Origin: DASVBE01 sp963770375
GTDB taxonomy: Bacteria > Actinomycetota > Actinomycetes > Streptosporangiales > Streptosporangiaceae
Assembly: GCA_963770375.1 (NCBI GenBank)
Contig: CAVYPM010000025.1
Location: 1-64,000 of the forward strand
DNA length: 64,000 nucleotides
Direction of reading: 5' to 3'
Position numbers and translations under genes: made by a program. Below, in pieces: positions 1 to 9,530 of this stretch. Below the pieces are notes generated by a model. It did no database searches. It was given only the letters and a program-made list of their open reading frames with translations, and had not been told where the DNA came from. Numbering within the stretch: the first letter of the stretch is position 1; the number at the start of each line of letters is the position of its first letter.

Positions 1-53
1 GTCCGTGGTCCGAGCCGCCTGGGACGTACATAGACGCCATCACCGGTGAACTG

Positions 54-275
54 GTGCTGGGAGGCGCGGCGGACGGGCGGGAAGACCGCTGGATCAGGTG
101 GACGACGACCGGGTACGTGACGCTGCTCGCGGTGATCGCCGTGACAGGCTCCGAGCCGCACATGCCCTTTCTGGTCGAGTTGCACGGCCAGCCGGGGCGG
201 GTGATCGTGTGCGTACCAGCACATCCAATAATCATCGGGCCGGGGTCCCCTCGAACCGGGCGATCATCGCGGCCG
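54..275 (+). pseudogene. DUF2637 (SpdB-like) remnant
   Basis: The reading frame contains WIRWTTTGYVTLLAVIAV followed by HMPFLVELHGQPG. This resembles the N-terminal membrane segment of DUF2637 proteins, which in actinomycetes are usually carried by conjugative plasmids and integrative elements. After the HGQPG motif the similarity stops: the family's proline-rich turn and second half are absent, and downstream frames give no recognisable continuation. It is therefore read as a truncated remnant. Its likely significance is as a trace of an old mobile element at the left edge of the window. The call rests on motif memory only, and the gene could begin upstream of the window. Confidence 0.4.
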
Positions 276-481
276 AGGCAGTGGACCGCCCGAACTGGAC
301 GTTCTCATTTTCAGGCGCCAGCCGCTCGGCGCAGGGGCACCACCACGAAGGCTCCTGACCAGGTACTGGCCGGGCGCAAACCAGGCCACTAGCGACCTCT
401 GCTGCAGGCGGCATCTTTCCTGGTACAGATGCCCGTATACGCTGTCAGCATCAGGGTGTGGGGGGCTGTGCTCCGTAGGGC

Positions 482-3400
482 ATGAACGCGATGAACGCTC
501 CAGGTCCAGCGAGCCAGCTGATGGCGCCCAGCCATTTGACCGCCGGAGAGCCCCCGCCTGCCGTGGCGCTGCTGCCCCGCCCGTTCGGCCTGCGCGTGCC
601 CTCGACATCGAGATACCACGACTCGGCTCGTTCGGCTGCTCGAGGGCCGCTGGGACCGGCCCGTGACGTTGTTCGTTGCGGGGCCGGGCTTCGGCAAGAC
701 AACCGTTCTGGCTCAGACAGTACGGGCTCACCAGGCCGCGCCCCGCGGGATTGACGTGTGGCTGAGCTGTGAGGCGACATACGAAGGCCCGTTCTGCTTT
801 GCCACGGCGCTTCTCGACGCCATGTCCGTCGGCCGGCGGCGCTCGCGGGCCTGGCCGCCGAACTGCTGGGGGGCCGCGGGAAGTCATCGACGCGCTGATC
901 CGGTGGGCGCCACTGGATGTGTGCCTGCTGCTTGACGACGTGCACGAGATCCGCCGGGCTCGCCGGGAGCGGCGTTCCTCCGCGAGGTCGCGAGAACGCT
1001 GCCGGCGACGGCCCACCTCGTGCTGTCCGGGCGCGAGGCGCCTGACGTTCCCTCGCGCGGCGTGAGGCCACCGGCGAGGTGATCAGGATCACCGACGAGG
1101 ACCTGGCCTTCACCGATGTCGAGGTGCGGGCGCTGGCCCGCCGGCTCGGACGGGATGAGCGGATCGCGGAACCGCTTCATGGCTGGCCCGCCATGGTCCG
1201 GCTGTCCCTCGCGGCCGGGGCCGCCGCACCGTGGCAGTATGCCCGCGAGGAAGTGCTCTGCCGGGTAAGCGACCCGCAGCGTCTGGAACTGGCCGCGCTA
1301 GCCGCGCTCGGCACTGGTACCGCCCGCGAGGTCGCCGAGGTCACAGGCGGTCCTGTCACCCTTGATGACCTCGCTCGGCAGGTCCCTCTGGTCGGGGTGC
1401 TCGACGACGGCCGGTATCGCGCTCATGACCTGTGGGCTGATGCACTGCCGCGAATCATGACGGTCCAGGACGAGCAATTCCTGCTGGAACGCGCCGTCGC
1501 GGTCCTTGCTGGGCGCGGCGACCTGGCCCGCGCCAGGCTGGCCTGCCAGGCGCGGGACTGGCGGCTGCTCGGCGATCTTGCCGTCGATCTCGTCCACACG
1601 ACGCTGTCAGCGCTGCCGCGGGCCATCGCGGAGAGCTGGCTCGGCGCGATCCCGCCATCCGTCGCCGACAACCCGGAGTTCGTGCTGCTGCGGGCCGCGG
1701 TTCTGCACGCTGGCGACTTCAAGGATCCGCGCATCGACCCGCTGCTCGACCGGGCCTGGCACGGGATGCTCGACCGTGATGGCCACCGTGGCGCCGCGGC
1801 CGGTGCTGGGACAGGCAATGATCACGGCGCACTCCCGTGCCGACCTTGCCCGGCTGGCCGTGGTCGCCGAATGGGGAGACCGGCTCGACGGCCCCGTTTC
1901 TCCCGTTGTGACGCTGCTACGCCGCAACGTCGCCGCGATGCGCGCCGAGGTCGCCGGCGACCCGGAGGCCGCGCTCGCCGAGTTCGCCAAGGCGCCGGTA
2001 CACGAGGTTCCCAGGGCCCTCGCGCTGTCCGTATGGAGATTTCATTTCCACTGCCTGAACATGTGCGGACGGGGCCGGGAGGCGGCGGAACTGGCCGACC
2101 GGACGCTGGCCGAAGCCGGAGACGAGCTTGTCCGGCTCTCCGGTGCCATGGCGCGCTGGTTCGACGGTGATCCGTCCGACCTGAAACGGCTGCGTCGCCA
2201 GGGACTCGAGGCGGTCCTGGCCCACGCCTCGGCCGGCTCCGGGGCCGTGCGCAGGCCCGGGGCCGAGCGCCAGGGGCGGTAACGGACCCGACGACGGCGC
2301 GGGATGGGTTCGTGGCGACGGCGCTGGCGGCCGTGATGGCGGCCTCGTGCGGAGAAGAAGCCGCGTTTCCGTCACTTCCCTGCGGGGACCCTGCTGACTA
2401 CGACAACTCCCGCGACGCTGTCCTGGCTTGCGCCGCCCAGGCGGCGGTTGCGGTAATGCGCGGCGTGGAGCCGGCGGCACGGCAGGCCTACGCATGCCAC
2501 GTGGCCAGGTGGTCCGTCCAGGACCGGTTTGCCGAACGGCACCTGCGCCGGTTTCTGGCCCTCGGTTACGTCTTGAACGACCAGCTGCGCGGGCACTGGG
2601 ATGGCGTTGCCCTTGGTCCCTCGCACCTCGCGGCCCGGGCGACCGCACGCGCCCTGGTTCAGGCGCGGGCAGGCGACCTGACCGCTGCCGCGGAACTGCC
2701 CCCGGCGTACGCCCTGTGCTTCCTGCCGCTGCCATGGTCGGTCGAACTGGCCGCTCGTCTCATGGCGGCGGGTCACCCGCACGGGCACGAGCTCGGCCGC
2801 TGGCTAACCGACACGCTCGGGCCGACGGTCCACCGGCAGCTGCGCGAGACGGCACGGTCGGCCTCCAGTCTCCCTGCGGCGGGAGCGGCGCAGCTCCTCG
2901 CGGCACTGCCCGCACCTCCCACGCACCGGACCCAGATCGCTGTCATCGGGCCGATGCGGCTGACGCGCGACGGTGTGCCGGTCGACGCGCCGGAGCTCCG
3001 GCGCGTCCGCGTGCGACAACTGCTCAGCGCACTAGCCGTGCGCCCCGTCCTGACCCGCGATCAGGTGATGGAGCTGCTCTGGCCGGGACTGGACCCGGCC
3101 AAGGCAGGCCGGAACATGCGGGTGACGCTGACCTACCTTCGCCGACTGCTCGAACCCGATCGATCCGGCGGTGACGCTAGCTACCACCTGCGCACCGACG
3201 GTGACACGATCCGGCTCCTGGAGTCCGAGTTTCTCTCCGTGGATCTGTGGACCTTTGACGTCCTTGACAAGCGGGCCGTCCAGGCGCGGGCCGACGGTGA
3301 CATCGACCGCACGGCCGCCCTGCTCTCCGACGCGGTCACGCTGTGGCGCGGCGATCCGCTGCAGGACCTGCATCACGTGTGCAGCCCGGACCTCGCGGTT

Positions 3401-3748
3401 GGAATCGACCACGTCCGCATCCGCCATGTCAGCCACCTGCTGGCGCTCAGCGAGCTGCGCCTGGTCGCCGACGACGCGGCAGCGTCCTTCGCGCTGGCCG
3501 ACCGCGCGCTGTCGCTGGAACCGTTCGACGCCCGTGGCCACCGCGTCGCCCTCGCCGCTGCCCTCAGGGGCCGCCGCCCAGCCCAGATCGCGGCGGCGCA
3601 CCAGCGGGTTGGCTCGGCGCTAAGGCAGCTCGGCGTCCCGCCAGACCCGCCGACGGCCATCCTCCTCCGGCAGGCGGCACGCTGGGCCAATGCCGGGCCA
3701 GCCATCGACCACACGGGGGAATACACCATGAGTGAGAAAACAACGTAA
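482..3748 (+). pseudogene. STAND ATPase / BTAD transcriptional regulator, frameshifted
   Basis: The fragments assemble into one large MalT/AfsR-like regulator of about 1080 residues. In order they are: an N-terminal lead (LLPRPFGL), a Walker A motif AGPGFGKTT near base 690, a Walker B-like segment CLLLDDVHE near 935, a helical middle, and an unbroken C-terminal piece from 2312. That last piece ends in a winged helix plus bacterial transcriptional activator domain (AVIGPMRLTRDG ... VRVRQLLSALAVRP ... LTYLRRLLEP). The pieces lie in at least three frames, with shifts near 600, 860, 1060, 1790 and 2290. The final 470 codons are intact, so single-base errors or recent decay are both possible. Proteins of this type usually activate nearby genes. 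No target is evident. Confidence 0.65.
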
Positions 3749-3759
3749 TTCCGGTCGTG

Positions 3760-4085
3760 GCTGCTATCCCCACCACAGATTCGTGACGTGCGAGGGCGAT
3801 CCCCGGCGCGATCCGGTGATCGTCTGTGGCGATTTCAACGCAGGCCCGGACTCTGATGAGATCAGGATGCTCACCGGCCGCGCCGCCACCGCCGCTCCTG
3901 GCAAGGTGTTCTATGACAGCTGGGAGATAGCCGGGGACAGCTCTGCGGGCTGCACCTGGTCCAACCCAACCCGCTCGCCGCCATCGGCCTATACCCGGAC
4001 CGCCGCTCCGCAAGAGTCCGCCGTCAGCGGCAGTACTGCCTGCCAACGGCCCGTACCAACGGCGTGCGGCGATGCCTCGGCTTGA
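3760..4085 (+). pseudogene. Endonuclease/exonuclease/phosphatase family fragment
   Basis: The frame shows HRFVTCEGDP, then DPVIVCGDFNAGPDSDEIRM and VFYDSWEIAGD, then G-TWSNP. This is the C-terminal half of the EEP (DNase I-like) fold, with the catalytic GDFN motif. There is no N-terminal half: the region before it belongs to the BTAD regulator. After TWSNP the frame is lost, and another frame reads NPLAAIGLYPDRR, the expected continuation. It is a truncated and frameshifted relic with no plausible start codon of its own. Confidence 0.6.
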
Positions 4086-4118
4086 CTCTCAGGTAACAGG
4101 AGACCTCAAGGTCGAGGC

Positions 4119-4289
4119 ATGACGCACTCAGACATCACCGGGATGCTCGATCATGAGCGGCGCAGAGAGATGCTCGCCGCCGCCGATCGGCGCCGGCTAG
4201 CCAGCCTGGTCCGCCGCGAAGCGCGGGCCGCGAAGCGGCGCGCCGGATCGCTGGCCACGATCCCACTGCGCGCCGACGTCAGGGGCTGA
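4119..4289 (+). CDS. Small arginine-rich protein, 56 aa
   Basis: An ATG at 4119 opens a 56-residue frame starting MTHSDITGMLDHERRREML and rich in Arg, Ala and Leu, predicted to be one helical, highly basic segment. A purine-rich CAGGAG lies upstream. It ends 28 bp before the MerR gene, so the two may share a transcript. It resembles, in layout and composition, the small basic protein at 42195-42407 (short polar N-terminus, then RRxxR-type helices). I do not recognise a function. Short basic proteins of this type are common beside actinomycete regulators. Confidence 0.5.
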   Translation: MTHSDITGMLDHERRREMLAAADRRRLASLVRREARAAKRRAGSLATIPLRADVRG

Positions 4290-4317
4290 GAAAGATCCTG
4301 CTCAGAAAGGTGTGGTC

Positions 4318-5142
4318 ATGGCGGCTCGGGTAGCGATCGGCGACTTCTCCCGCATGACAATGCTGAGCGTGCCGGCGTTGCGGCACTACCACGACGTTGG
4401 CCTGCTGCGTCCCGCGGAGATCGATCCGGACTCTGGCTACCGGTTCTATGCCCCTGAGCAAGTCCGGACCGCGCAGGTCATCCGCCGGTTCCGAGACCTC
4501 GCCATGCCATTGGAAGAGATCAGGACAGTACTTGAGGCAACGGATCTGGCGACCCGCAATCAGGTCATTGCGGCGCACGTGCAGCGGATGGAAACGCAGC
4601 TTGCGGCTACCCAGTCCGTCCTCGCCTCCCTCCGCTCCCTGCTGATGCGACCGCCGACGCCGATCACCGTCTCCCATCGTCTGGTGAGCGCCGCCCGCGC
4701 AGTCGCTATCTCCGGCAAGGTATCGATTCCGGGCCTTGGCGCCTGGCTCAGCGCTGCGCAACGGGACATCGACGCCGTCCTCGCAGCCGCAGATATGCCA
4801 CCGGCCGGCCCGCGAGCGGCTCTGTACTCAGCGGACTTCTTCGAGCTTGAAGTTGGTGGGGTGACGGCCTACGTCCCCGTCACGGGTGAGGTGCCTGGCT
4901 CCGGCCGTGCAGCCATGGTCGACATCCCGTCAGCTGAGCTGGCGGTCGCTATCCACCGGGGTTCGCTTACCGACCTGGATCAGACCAGCGGCGCACTCGG
5001 CACGTACGTAGCCGAGCGCGAGATCGGCGCGGACGGACCGATCCGCGAGCACTTCCTGGTCGGCGAGTTCGACACCGACGACGAGCACAACTATGTGACA
5101 GAGGTCTGCTGGCCGGTCTTCCAGACGACGCCCCCTTCCTGA
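4318..5142 (+). CDS. MerR family regulator with GyrI-like effector domain
   Basis: The N-terminus carries a MerR winged helix-turn-helix: IGDFSRMTMLSVPALRHYHD, then the DPDSGYRFY turn typical of the family. A coiled-coil dimerisation helix follows (about residues 85-115). The C-terminal half resembles the GyrI/AraC effector-binding fold (VGEFDTDDEHNYVTEVCWPV). Proteins with this layout bind small hydrophobic or cationic ligands and control efflux or detoxification genes. The start is taken at ATG 4318, 7 bp after AGAAAGG; an in-frame GTG at 4312 is the alternative. The RidA and MFS genes downstream on the same strand are plausible targets. Confidence 0.85.
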   Translation: MAARVAIGDFSRMTMLSVPALRHYHDVGLLRPAEIDPDSGYRFYAPEQVRTAQVIRRFRDLAMPLEEIRTVLEATDLATRNQVIAAHVQRMETQLAATQSVLASLRSLLMRPPTPITVSHRLVSAARAVAISGKVSIPGLGAWLSAAQRDIDAVLAAADMPPAGPRAALYSADFFELEVGGVTAYVPVTGEVPGSGRAAMVDIPSAELAVAIHRGSLTDLDQTSGALGTYVAEREIGADGPIREHFLVGEFDTDDEHNYVTEVCWPVFQTTPPS

Positions 5143-5203
5143 CCATATATAGCCATTTCCTTATACGGCCCTGCCCCGTGACGCAACAGGAGGAACCGCC
5201 GTC

Positions 5204-5620
5204 ATGACCGAGCTCATCACCCCGCCCGGCGCTCCCGTGGCGGCCGGCCCGTACTCTCCCGGCCTGCTGACCGGCGACTGGATTTTCCTGTCCGGTCAGG
5301 GCGGCTTCGACCCGGAGACTGGCGAGCTGGTCAGCGACAACATCGCCGACCAGACCGCACAAGTGTTCCGAAACATCGAGGTTCTGCTGCGCGCGGCCGG
5401 CGCGTCGCTCGACGACGTCGTCTCCTGCCTCGTGCACCTGAGCGATCTCGGGCAGTTTGCCGAGTTCAACGCCAGCTACGCAAAGCAGTTCCCGGGCCCG
5501 GTAAAGCCGGCTCGCACTACGGTGGGCAGCAGCCTGGTGGCCGGAATGCGGGTGGAAGTGACAGTAGTCGCCCGCAGGCCAGGCGGCACGCCCAGCGCCG
5601 ACGTCGCGGCGGGCAGGTGA
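5204..5620 (+). CDS. RidA (YjgF/YER057c/UK114) family protein
   Basis: The 138-residue protein has the RidA layout: PVAAGPYSPGLLTGDWIFLSGQ at the N-terminus, a central DQTAQVFRNIEVLLRAAGAS helix and a C-terminal KPARTTVGSSLVAGMRVEV. The arginine in PARTTV matches the residue that binds the substrate carboxylate in active RidA enzymes. Members hydrolyse reactive enamines or imines made by PLP enzymes, usually as trimers. The start ATG follows a strong AGGAGGAA site. The gene ends 8 bp before the MFS gene, so they are probably cotranscribed. Which imine it acts on cannot be told from the sequence. Confidence 0.9.
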   Translation: MTELITPPGAPVAAGPYSPGLLTGDWIFLSGQGGFDPETGELVSDNIADQTAQVFRNIEVLLRAAGASLDDVVSCLVHLSDLGQFAEFNASYAKQFPGPVKPARTTVGSSLVAGMRVEVTVVARRPGGTPSADVAAGR

Positions 5621-5627
5621 GGGAAGC

Positions 5628-6893
5628 GTGCCCGGTTCCGCCCTGCCGCGGGTGACTCGCCTGTTCCTGGCGGGCAATACGGTGGCGATGACCGGCAACG
5701 GACTGGTCATCGCGTTCACCCTCATCTACCTGCACCAGGCCCGCGGCATCGCGCTCCCCGTCGTGGGCCTGCTCCTGACGGCAGGGGCGGCCGCCGGCCT
5801 CCTGGCCGTGACCGTCTCCGGTGTCCTGCTCGACCGGCTCGGCGCGCGCCAGGTGCTCACCGGCATCATCCTGGGCCAGGCGGCCGCCCAGGTACTGCTC
5901 GCCTGGGCGCACAATGCCGCAACCGCGCTCCCCGCCCTGCTCCTCTACGGCGCGACCTGGGCACCGATGTTCCCAGCCCTCGCAACCATGATCGCCGGGC
6001 TGACCCCGGATCCGGCCGCCCAGCAGCGCGTGTTCGCCATCAACTTCGCCGCGCAGAACGCCGCGATCGGGGTCGGCACGGTACTCGGAGCCGCCGTCGC
6101 GAACGTGCATCATCCCGGGTCTTTCCAGGCCCTGTTCCTGGCCAACGCCGTATCGTGCCTGATCTTCGCCGTGGTGCTGACCTTCCTGCCCGCTCTGCGC
6201 ACCGCGCCCGCAAGGAAAGAGCCGCGAGCCGGCTACCGGGACGTGCTTGCCCGCCCTGGCCTGCGGCTGGTCCTGGTGGCATCGCTCATCGTTGCCTTCA
6301 CCGCGTACCCGGCGTTTGACTCTGGCCTTCCGGCCTACGCGTCAGTCGAAGCACACGTGTCGGCGCGTGTCGTGGCCTTGTCGCTCACCGTCAACACCGC
6401 TCTCATCGTGCTCGCCCAGCCGTTCGTGCTGCGCCGCGTCCGCCGCGCCCGGCGAAGCAGCGCGCTGGCCGTCAGCGGGCTGATCCTCGCGGTCTCCTGG
6501 GCGGTGTTCGGCCTTGCTGCACTGCCGGCCGCGGCCACCGGGCGAATTGCTTTCGTGTTCGGCTTCACCGCGTTGTTCGGGCTCGGCGAGACCGTGCTGG
6601 CACCCACTGTGAGCCCGCTTGTCAATCGCCTGACCGACGACAGGCTCCGCGGGCGGGCCAACTCACTCGCCGCCCTCTCCCAGTCCCTGGCGTTCATCAT
6701 CTGCCCGGCACTTGCGACCGGCCTTATCGCTGCCGGTGCAGCCGCAGTCTGGATTGGCCTGCTGTGTGCCGGCTGCCTCGCCACCGTCGCCGTCGGAGCC
6801 CGGCTTCGCCGCGTGCTGACCTCAGACCAGGACTATGTGACCGAAGCACCTGCGACCGCGCCGGAGCCGGTGGCAGTCGCGCGCGACGAATGA
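5628..6893 (+). CDS. MFS transporter
   Basis: The 421-residue protein has about 12 predicted membrane helices. It begins with LFLAGNTVAMTGNGLVIAF and has an inter-helix LDRLGARQVL loop matching the MFS signature after helix 2. The central loop after helix 6 contains ARKEPRAGYRDVL. The GTG start at 5628 follows GGTGAGGGA. It resembles small-molecule or drug efflux permeases and is distantly similar to the transporter at 9847-11196 (both start with an FEIIYLHQARG- or FTLIYLHQARG-type helix). With the upstream MerR and RidA genes it may form a ligand-induced efflux unit. Confidence 0.85.
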   Translation: MPGSALPRVTRLFLAGNTVAMTGNGLVIAFTLIYLHQARGIALPVVGLLLTAGAAAGLLAVTVSGVLLDRLGARQVLTGIILGQAAAQVLLAWAHNAATALPALLLYGATWAPMFPALATMIAGLTPDPAAQQRVFAINFAAQNAAIGVGTVLGAAVANVHHPGSFQALFLANAVSCLIFAVVLTFLPALRTAPARKEPRAGYRDVLARPGLRLVLVASLIVAFTAYPAFDSGLPAYASVEAHVSARVVALSLTVNTALIVLAQPFVLRRVRRARRSSALAVSGLILAVSWAVFGLAALPAAATGRIAFVFGFTALFGLGETVLAPTVSPLVNRLTDDRLRGRANSLAALSQSLAFIICPALATGLIAAGAAAVWIGLLCAGCLATVAVGARLRRVLTSDQDYVTEAPATAPEPVAVARDE

Positions 6894-6921
6894 TTGCGCG
6901 CTCCCTGCTGATAGCGGAGTG

Positions 6922-6935
6922 CGACTCTAGAGTCG
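6922..6935. promoter_or_regulatory. 14-bp perfect palindrome
   Basis: CGACTCTAGAGTCG reads the same on both strands. It sits 29 bp after the MFS stop, in the 218-bp gap before the RraA-like gene. It is too short, and lacks a loop, for a normal terminator, so it may be a protein-binding site. I see nothing else definite in this gap (6894-7111). Confidence 0.35.
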
Positions 6936-7111
6936 TAATCTCGGCTGGAAGCAGGGATCAGAAAAATGCAGGCGCGCCAGGCACGAGTCACCACCCCTTC
7001 TAAAGCATGAATCGGAGTGCGGCGATCCACTGGTGCCACAGCAGGGAGTGCCATGAACGGCTGCCGCCGTCGCCTGCGCCGAGCTGGCCCACGGCCGGTC
7101 TGAAGAAGAGG

Positions 7112-7819
7112 TTATTCCTCTATGGCCCCGCCCACCGTGCGCAGATGCTCGCGAAAGCTCAGGGAGGGCGTTTTCTCGCGCTTCGCAAGGTAGGCGCTGA
7201 ACTGTACCTGGCTGCGCAGTGAGGCACCTGCCCGAATCCGTTCGGCCTGGCTCCGCTCGGTATCCCTGATCGTCTCGGCCAGCGTGAAGATCTCCTCGGC
7301 CTCCAGGCTGGGTAGGAAAAGGACGCCGTCATCGTCGCCGAGGACCAGATCCTCGCGGCTGACTGCCCAGTCTCCGACCACGGCGGACGCCAGCGCGTCA
7401 TGCGCCCGGGCGTCGAGCCGGAGGGGGCCAGTGGGGATCGCTCCCAGGCTGAAGACCGGCAGCCCGATCGCCCGTATGTCAGCGGTGTCGCGATGCAGTC
7501 CCCAGATCACCATGCCTTCCATACCGGCTGCCTGGGCCTCCAGAGCCACCAGGTCACCGGCGCATGCTTCGTCCAGGCGCCCGCCGTTGTCGACTACCAG
7601 CACGTCGCCCGGTGCGGCCGTTTCGAATGCCTCAAGGAAGGCATCGACGCTGCCGGCATGCCGGGCGGGACAGACACGACCGGCCAGGCGGCTGCCAGGT
7701 ATCACGGCACGCAAGAGCCCAGAAACGCAACGCACTGGGACTCGGGCGCGTATACAGGCGTCCGCGAGGTGAGCCGTGGTGAGGGCTGCGAACCGGTGCT
7801 GCAACATTTGGTGGTCCAT
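7112..7819 (-). CDS. RraA-like / 4-hydroxy-4-methyl-2-oxoglutarate aldolase family protein
   Basis: The 235-residue protein has the RraA/HMG aldolase fold: TAHLADACIR near the start, GDVLVVDNGGRLDEACAGD, and the metal-site motif ending GMVIWGLHRD, with the Arg-Asp pair about 20 residues after the Gly-Asp. Enzymes of this group cleave 4-hydroxy-4-methyl-2-oxoglutarate or decarboxylate oxaloacetate with a divalent metal; others only bind RNase E. Actinomycete members are most often annotated as aldolases. It is transcribed away from the MocR regulator, and the 146-bp region between them carries an operator-like repeat, so it is the obvious MocR target. Confidence 0.8.
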   Translation of the reverse strand: MDHQMLQHRFAALTTAHLADACIRARVPVRCVSGLLRAVIPGSRLAGRVCPARHAGSVDAFLEAFETAAPGDVLVVDNGGRLDEACAGDLVALEAQAAGMEGMVIWGLHRDTADIRAIGLPVFSLGAIPTGPLRLDARAHDALASAVVGDWAVSREDLVLGDDDGVLFLPSLEAEEIFTLAETIRDTERSQAERIRAGASLRSQVQFSAYLAKREKTPSLSFREHLRTVGGAIEE

Positions 7820-7931
7820 GATGATGTTTGTCCCTAGGGTGGCCGCGGGCCTGACGATGGATTGACCCTGGGCTGCGCGCCAGAAGCTTCAGCCGGGTGC
7901 TTTTGGCTATGCTCGGCGCGTTCGGGTGGCA

Positions 7932-7977
7932 GCCCTAGAGCCAATGCCGCAGAATTGGTTTGCAGATGAACCCAATC
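7932..7977 (+). promoter_or_regulatory. MocR operator candidate (CCAAT-N8-ATTGG)
   Basis: Just before the MocR start, CCAAT (7941-7945) and ATTGG (7954-7958) form an inverted repeat with an 8-bp spacer. The surrounding 46 bp recur in inverted orientation at 9485-9530 with about 33 of 41 aligned bases identical. The second copy keeps the form CCAAT-N8-ATCGG, so the half-sites are conserved while the spacer differs. MocR regulators normally bind repeats in the divergent promoter region of their own gene. Confidence 0.5.
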
Positions 7978-9387
7978 GAGGTGGGCGAGCGCCTGGGCCG
8001 CTGGTCATCTGGCCGCGGGCCACTGCACGTGCTTCTCTCGGCCCGGCTGCGGCAGCTGATCGATGAAGGTGAGCTGCCCCCTGGGGAACCGCTGCCACCC
8101 GACCGTGCGCTCGCGTCCGTTCTCGCGGTAGGGCGCAGCACCGTCGTGGCCGCTTATGAGCTGTTGCGCCAGGACGAACGGATCGTCCGGCGCCAGGGCA
8201 GCGGCACCCACGTGGCCGGTGCCACACGCGCGCTGCGGCAGACTACGGGCGCGCCTGTCTTCCTGCATCTGCTGGAACCACAAGACGGCGTGATCCTGCT
8301 CGCCTGCGCCGCCCCGGATAGACCGCCATCGGAGCTGGCAGATGCCTACGCACGTATCCTCCCAGCACTGGCGGCTATCTCCGGCGACATCGGCTACCAC
8401 CCGACCGGTCATCCCGTTCTGCGACGTGCGATAGCTGACCGCTACACGCAACGGGGAATCCACACGGACCCGGATCAGATCCTGGTCACCAACGGCGCCC
8501 AGCAAGCTCTTTCGCTGCTCGCCCGCGCCTTTCTCACCCCGGGCGACCGGGTGCTGGTCGAGGCGCCCACCTACCATGGGGCGCTGGAGGCGTTCCGCGA
8601 GCAGGCAGCCGTACTGCAGGCGCTGCCGATCGGCCTCAGCGGGATCAAAGCGGCAGCCCGGCAGCACCGTTTCGCCCTCGCTTACGTGATCTCCACCTTC
8701 CACAACCCGACTGGCTCGGTGCTGTCCCCGCTCACCCGGCGCACGCTAGTGGAGATCTGTGTGGCCGCCGGCATCCCGCTGATCGACGACGAGGTGCTCA
8801 GCGATCTCGGCTTTCCCGGCGAGCAGGTGCCGCCGCCGCTGGCCGCCTTCGGAGACTCGGTGATGTCGGTGGGCTCGCTCAGCAAGACCATCTGGGCAGG
8901 GCTGCGCATCGGGTGGGTGCGTGCCCCCCAGTTCGCAATCGCCCGGCTGGCCCGGCTGCTCGCCGTCCACGACCTGGGCGGGAACATCCCCGCGCAACTA
9001 GCGGCCGCCGACCTGCTGCCCCGCCTTCAGCCGCTGGCGAAGCAATGGGCGGTGGAGCGTGAAGCCCGCCATGATCACCTGCGCGCGGAACTGGCCCGGC
9101 ATCTTCCCGGCTGGGATGTGCCACCAGTACGGGGCGGGCAGACCCTCTGGGTGCGATTGCCGCGCGGCGATGCGACCTCATTCGCGCAGGCCGCGCTGCG
9201 CCAGCAAGTCGCGGTACTGCCTGGGAACGGCCTCGACGCATCGGGGCACAGCGCGGAGTATCTGCGCCTTCATTTCCTGGCCTCACCGGACGAGCTGACC
9301 GAGGCCGTGCGCCGCCTGGCTGCGGCATGGCGCGCCTACCGCCCGCCGGCGTTCCCCGTGCCCGCACCGGCCGCGCTAACAGTCTGA
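7966..9387 (+). CDS. MocR (GntR-type HTH plus aminotransferase-like) regulator
   Basis: The first 80 residues form a GntR winged helix (ARLRQLIDEGELPPGEPLPP ... LAVGRSTVVAAYELL). The rest is a fold-type I aminotransferase domain. The PLP-binding lysine lies in VGSLSKTIWAGLRIGWV, and the aspartate/asparagine pocket motifs (HNPTG, DDEVLSDLGF) are present. MocR proteins use PLP as a sensor for amino-acid or vitamin B6-related metabolites. ATG 7966 is preferred over the in-frame TTG at 7960. It is divergent from the RraA-like gene. Length (473 aa) is normal and no catalytic residue appears missing. Confidence 0.88.
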   Translation: MNPIEVGERLGRWSSGRGPLHVLLSARLRQLIDEGELPPGEPLPPDRALASVLAVGRSTVVAAYELLRQDERIVRRQGSGTHVAGATRALRQTTGAPVFLHLLEPQDGVILLACAAPDRPPSELADAYARILPALAAISGDIGYHPTGHPVLRRAIADRYTQRGIHTDPDQILVTNGAQQALSLLARAFLTPGDRVLVEAPTYHGALEAFREQAAVLQALPIGLSGIKAAARQHRFALAYVISTFHNPTGSVLSPLTRRTLVEICVAAGIPLIDDEVLSDLGFPGEQVPPPLAAFGDSVMSVGSLSKTIWAGLRIGWVRAPQFAIARLARLLAVHDLGGNIPAQLAAADLLPRLQPLAKQWAVEREARHDHLRAELARHLPGWDVPPVRGGQTLWVRLPRGDATSFAQAALRQQVAVLPGNGLDASGHSAEYLRLHFLASPDELTEAVRRLAAAWRAYRPPAFPVPAPAALTV

Positions 9388-9484
9388 CCCCGCATGCGGC
9401 CAGACGCCCACGCACGTGCCCAGTCACTAGGAGCTCTCGTGGGCGCCAGTCACGGCTCTCCGCCAATGAGGGCAGGCACCTTGC

Positions 9485-9530
9485 AACTGGGTTCATTTGC
9501 AGACCGATCCTGTGTCATTGGCTCTGGCCC
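9485..9530 (-). repeat. Inverted copy of the MocR upstream region
   Basis: Read on the minus strand, this stretch repeats 7932-7977, including the CCAAT-N8-ATCGG half-sites and an ATGAACCC at 9496-9489 that matches the MocR start codon and first codons (M-N-P). After those codons the similarity ends. It is thus either the relic of a second, oppositely oriented mocR start or a second operator flanking the gene. Confidence 0.5.
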
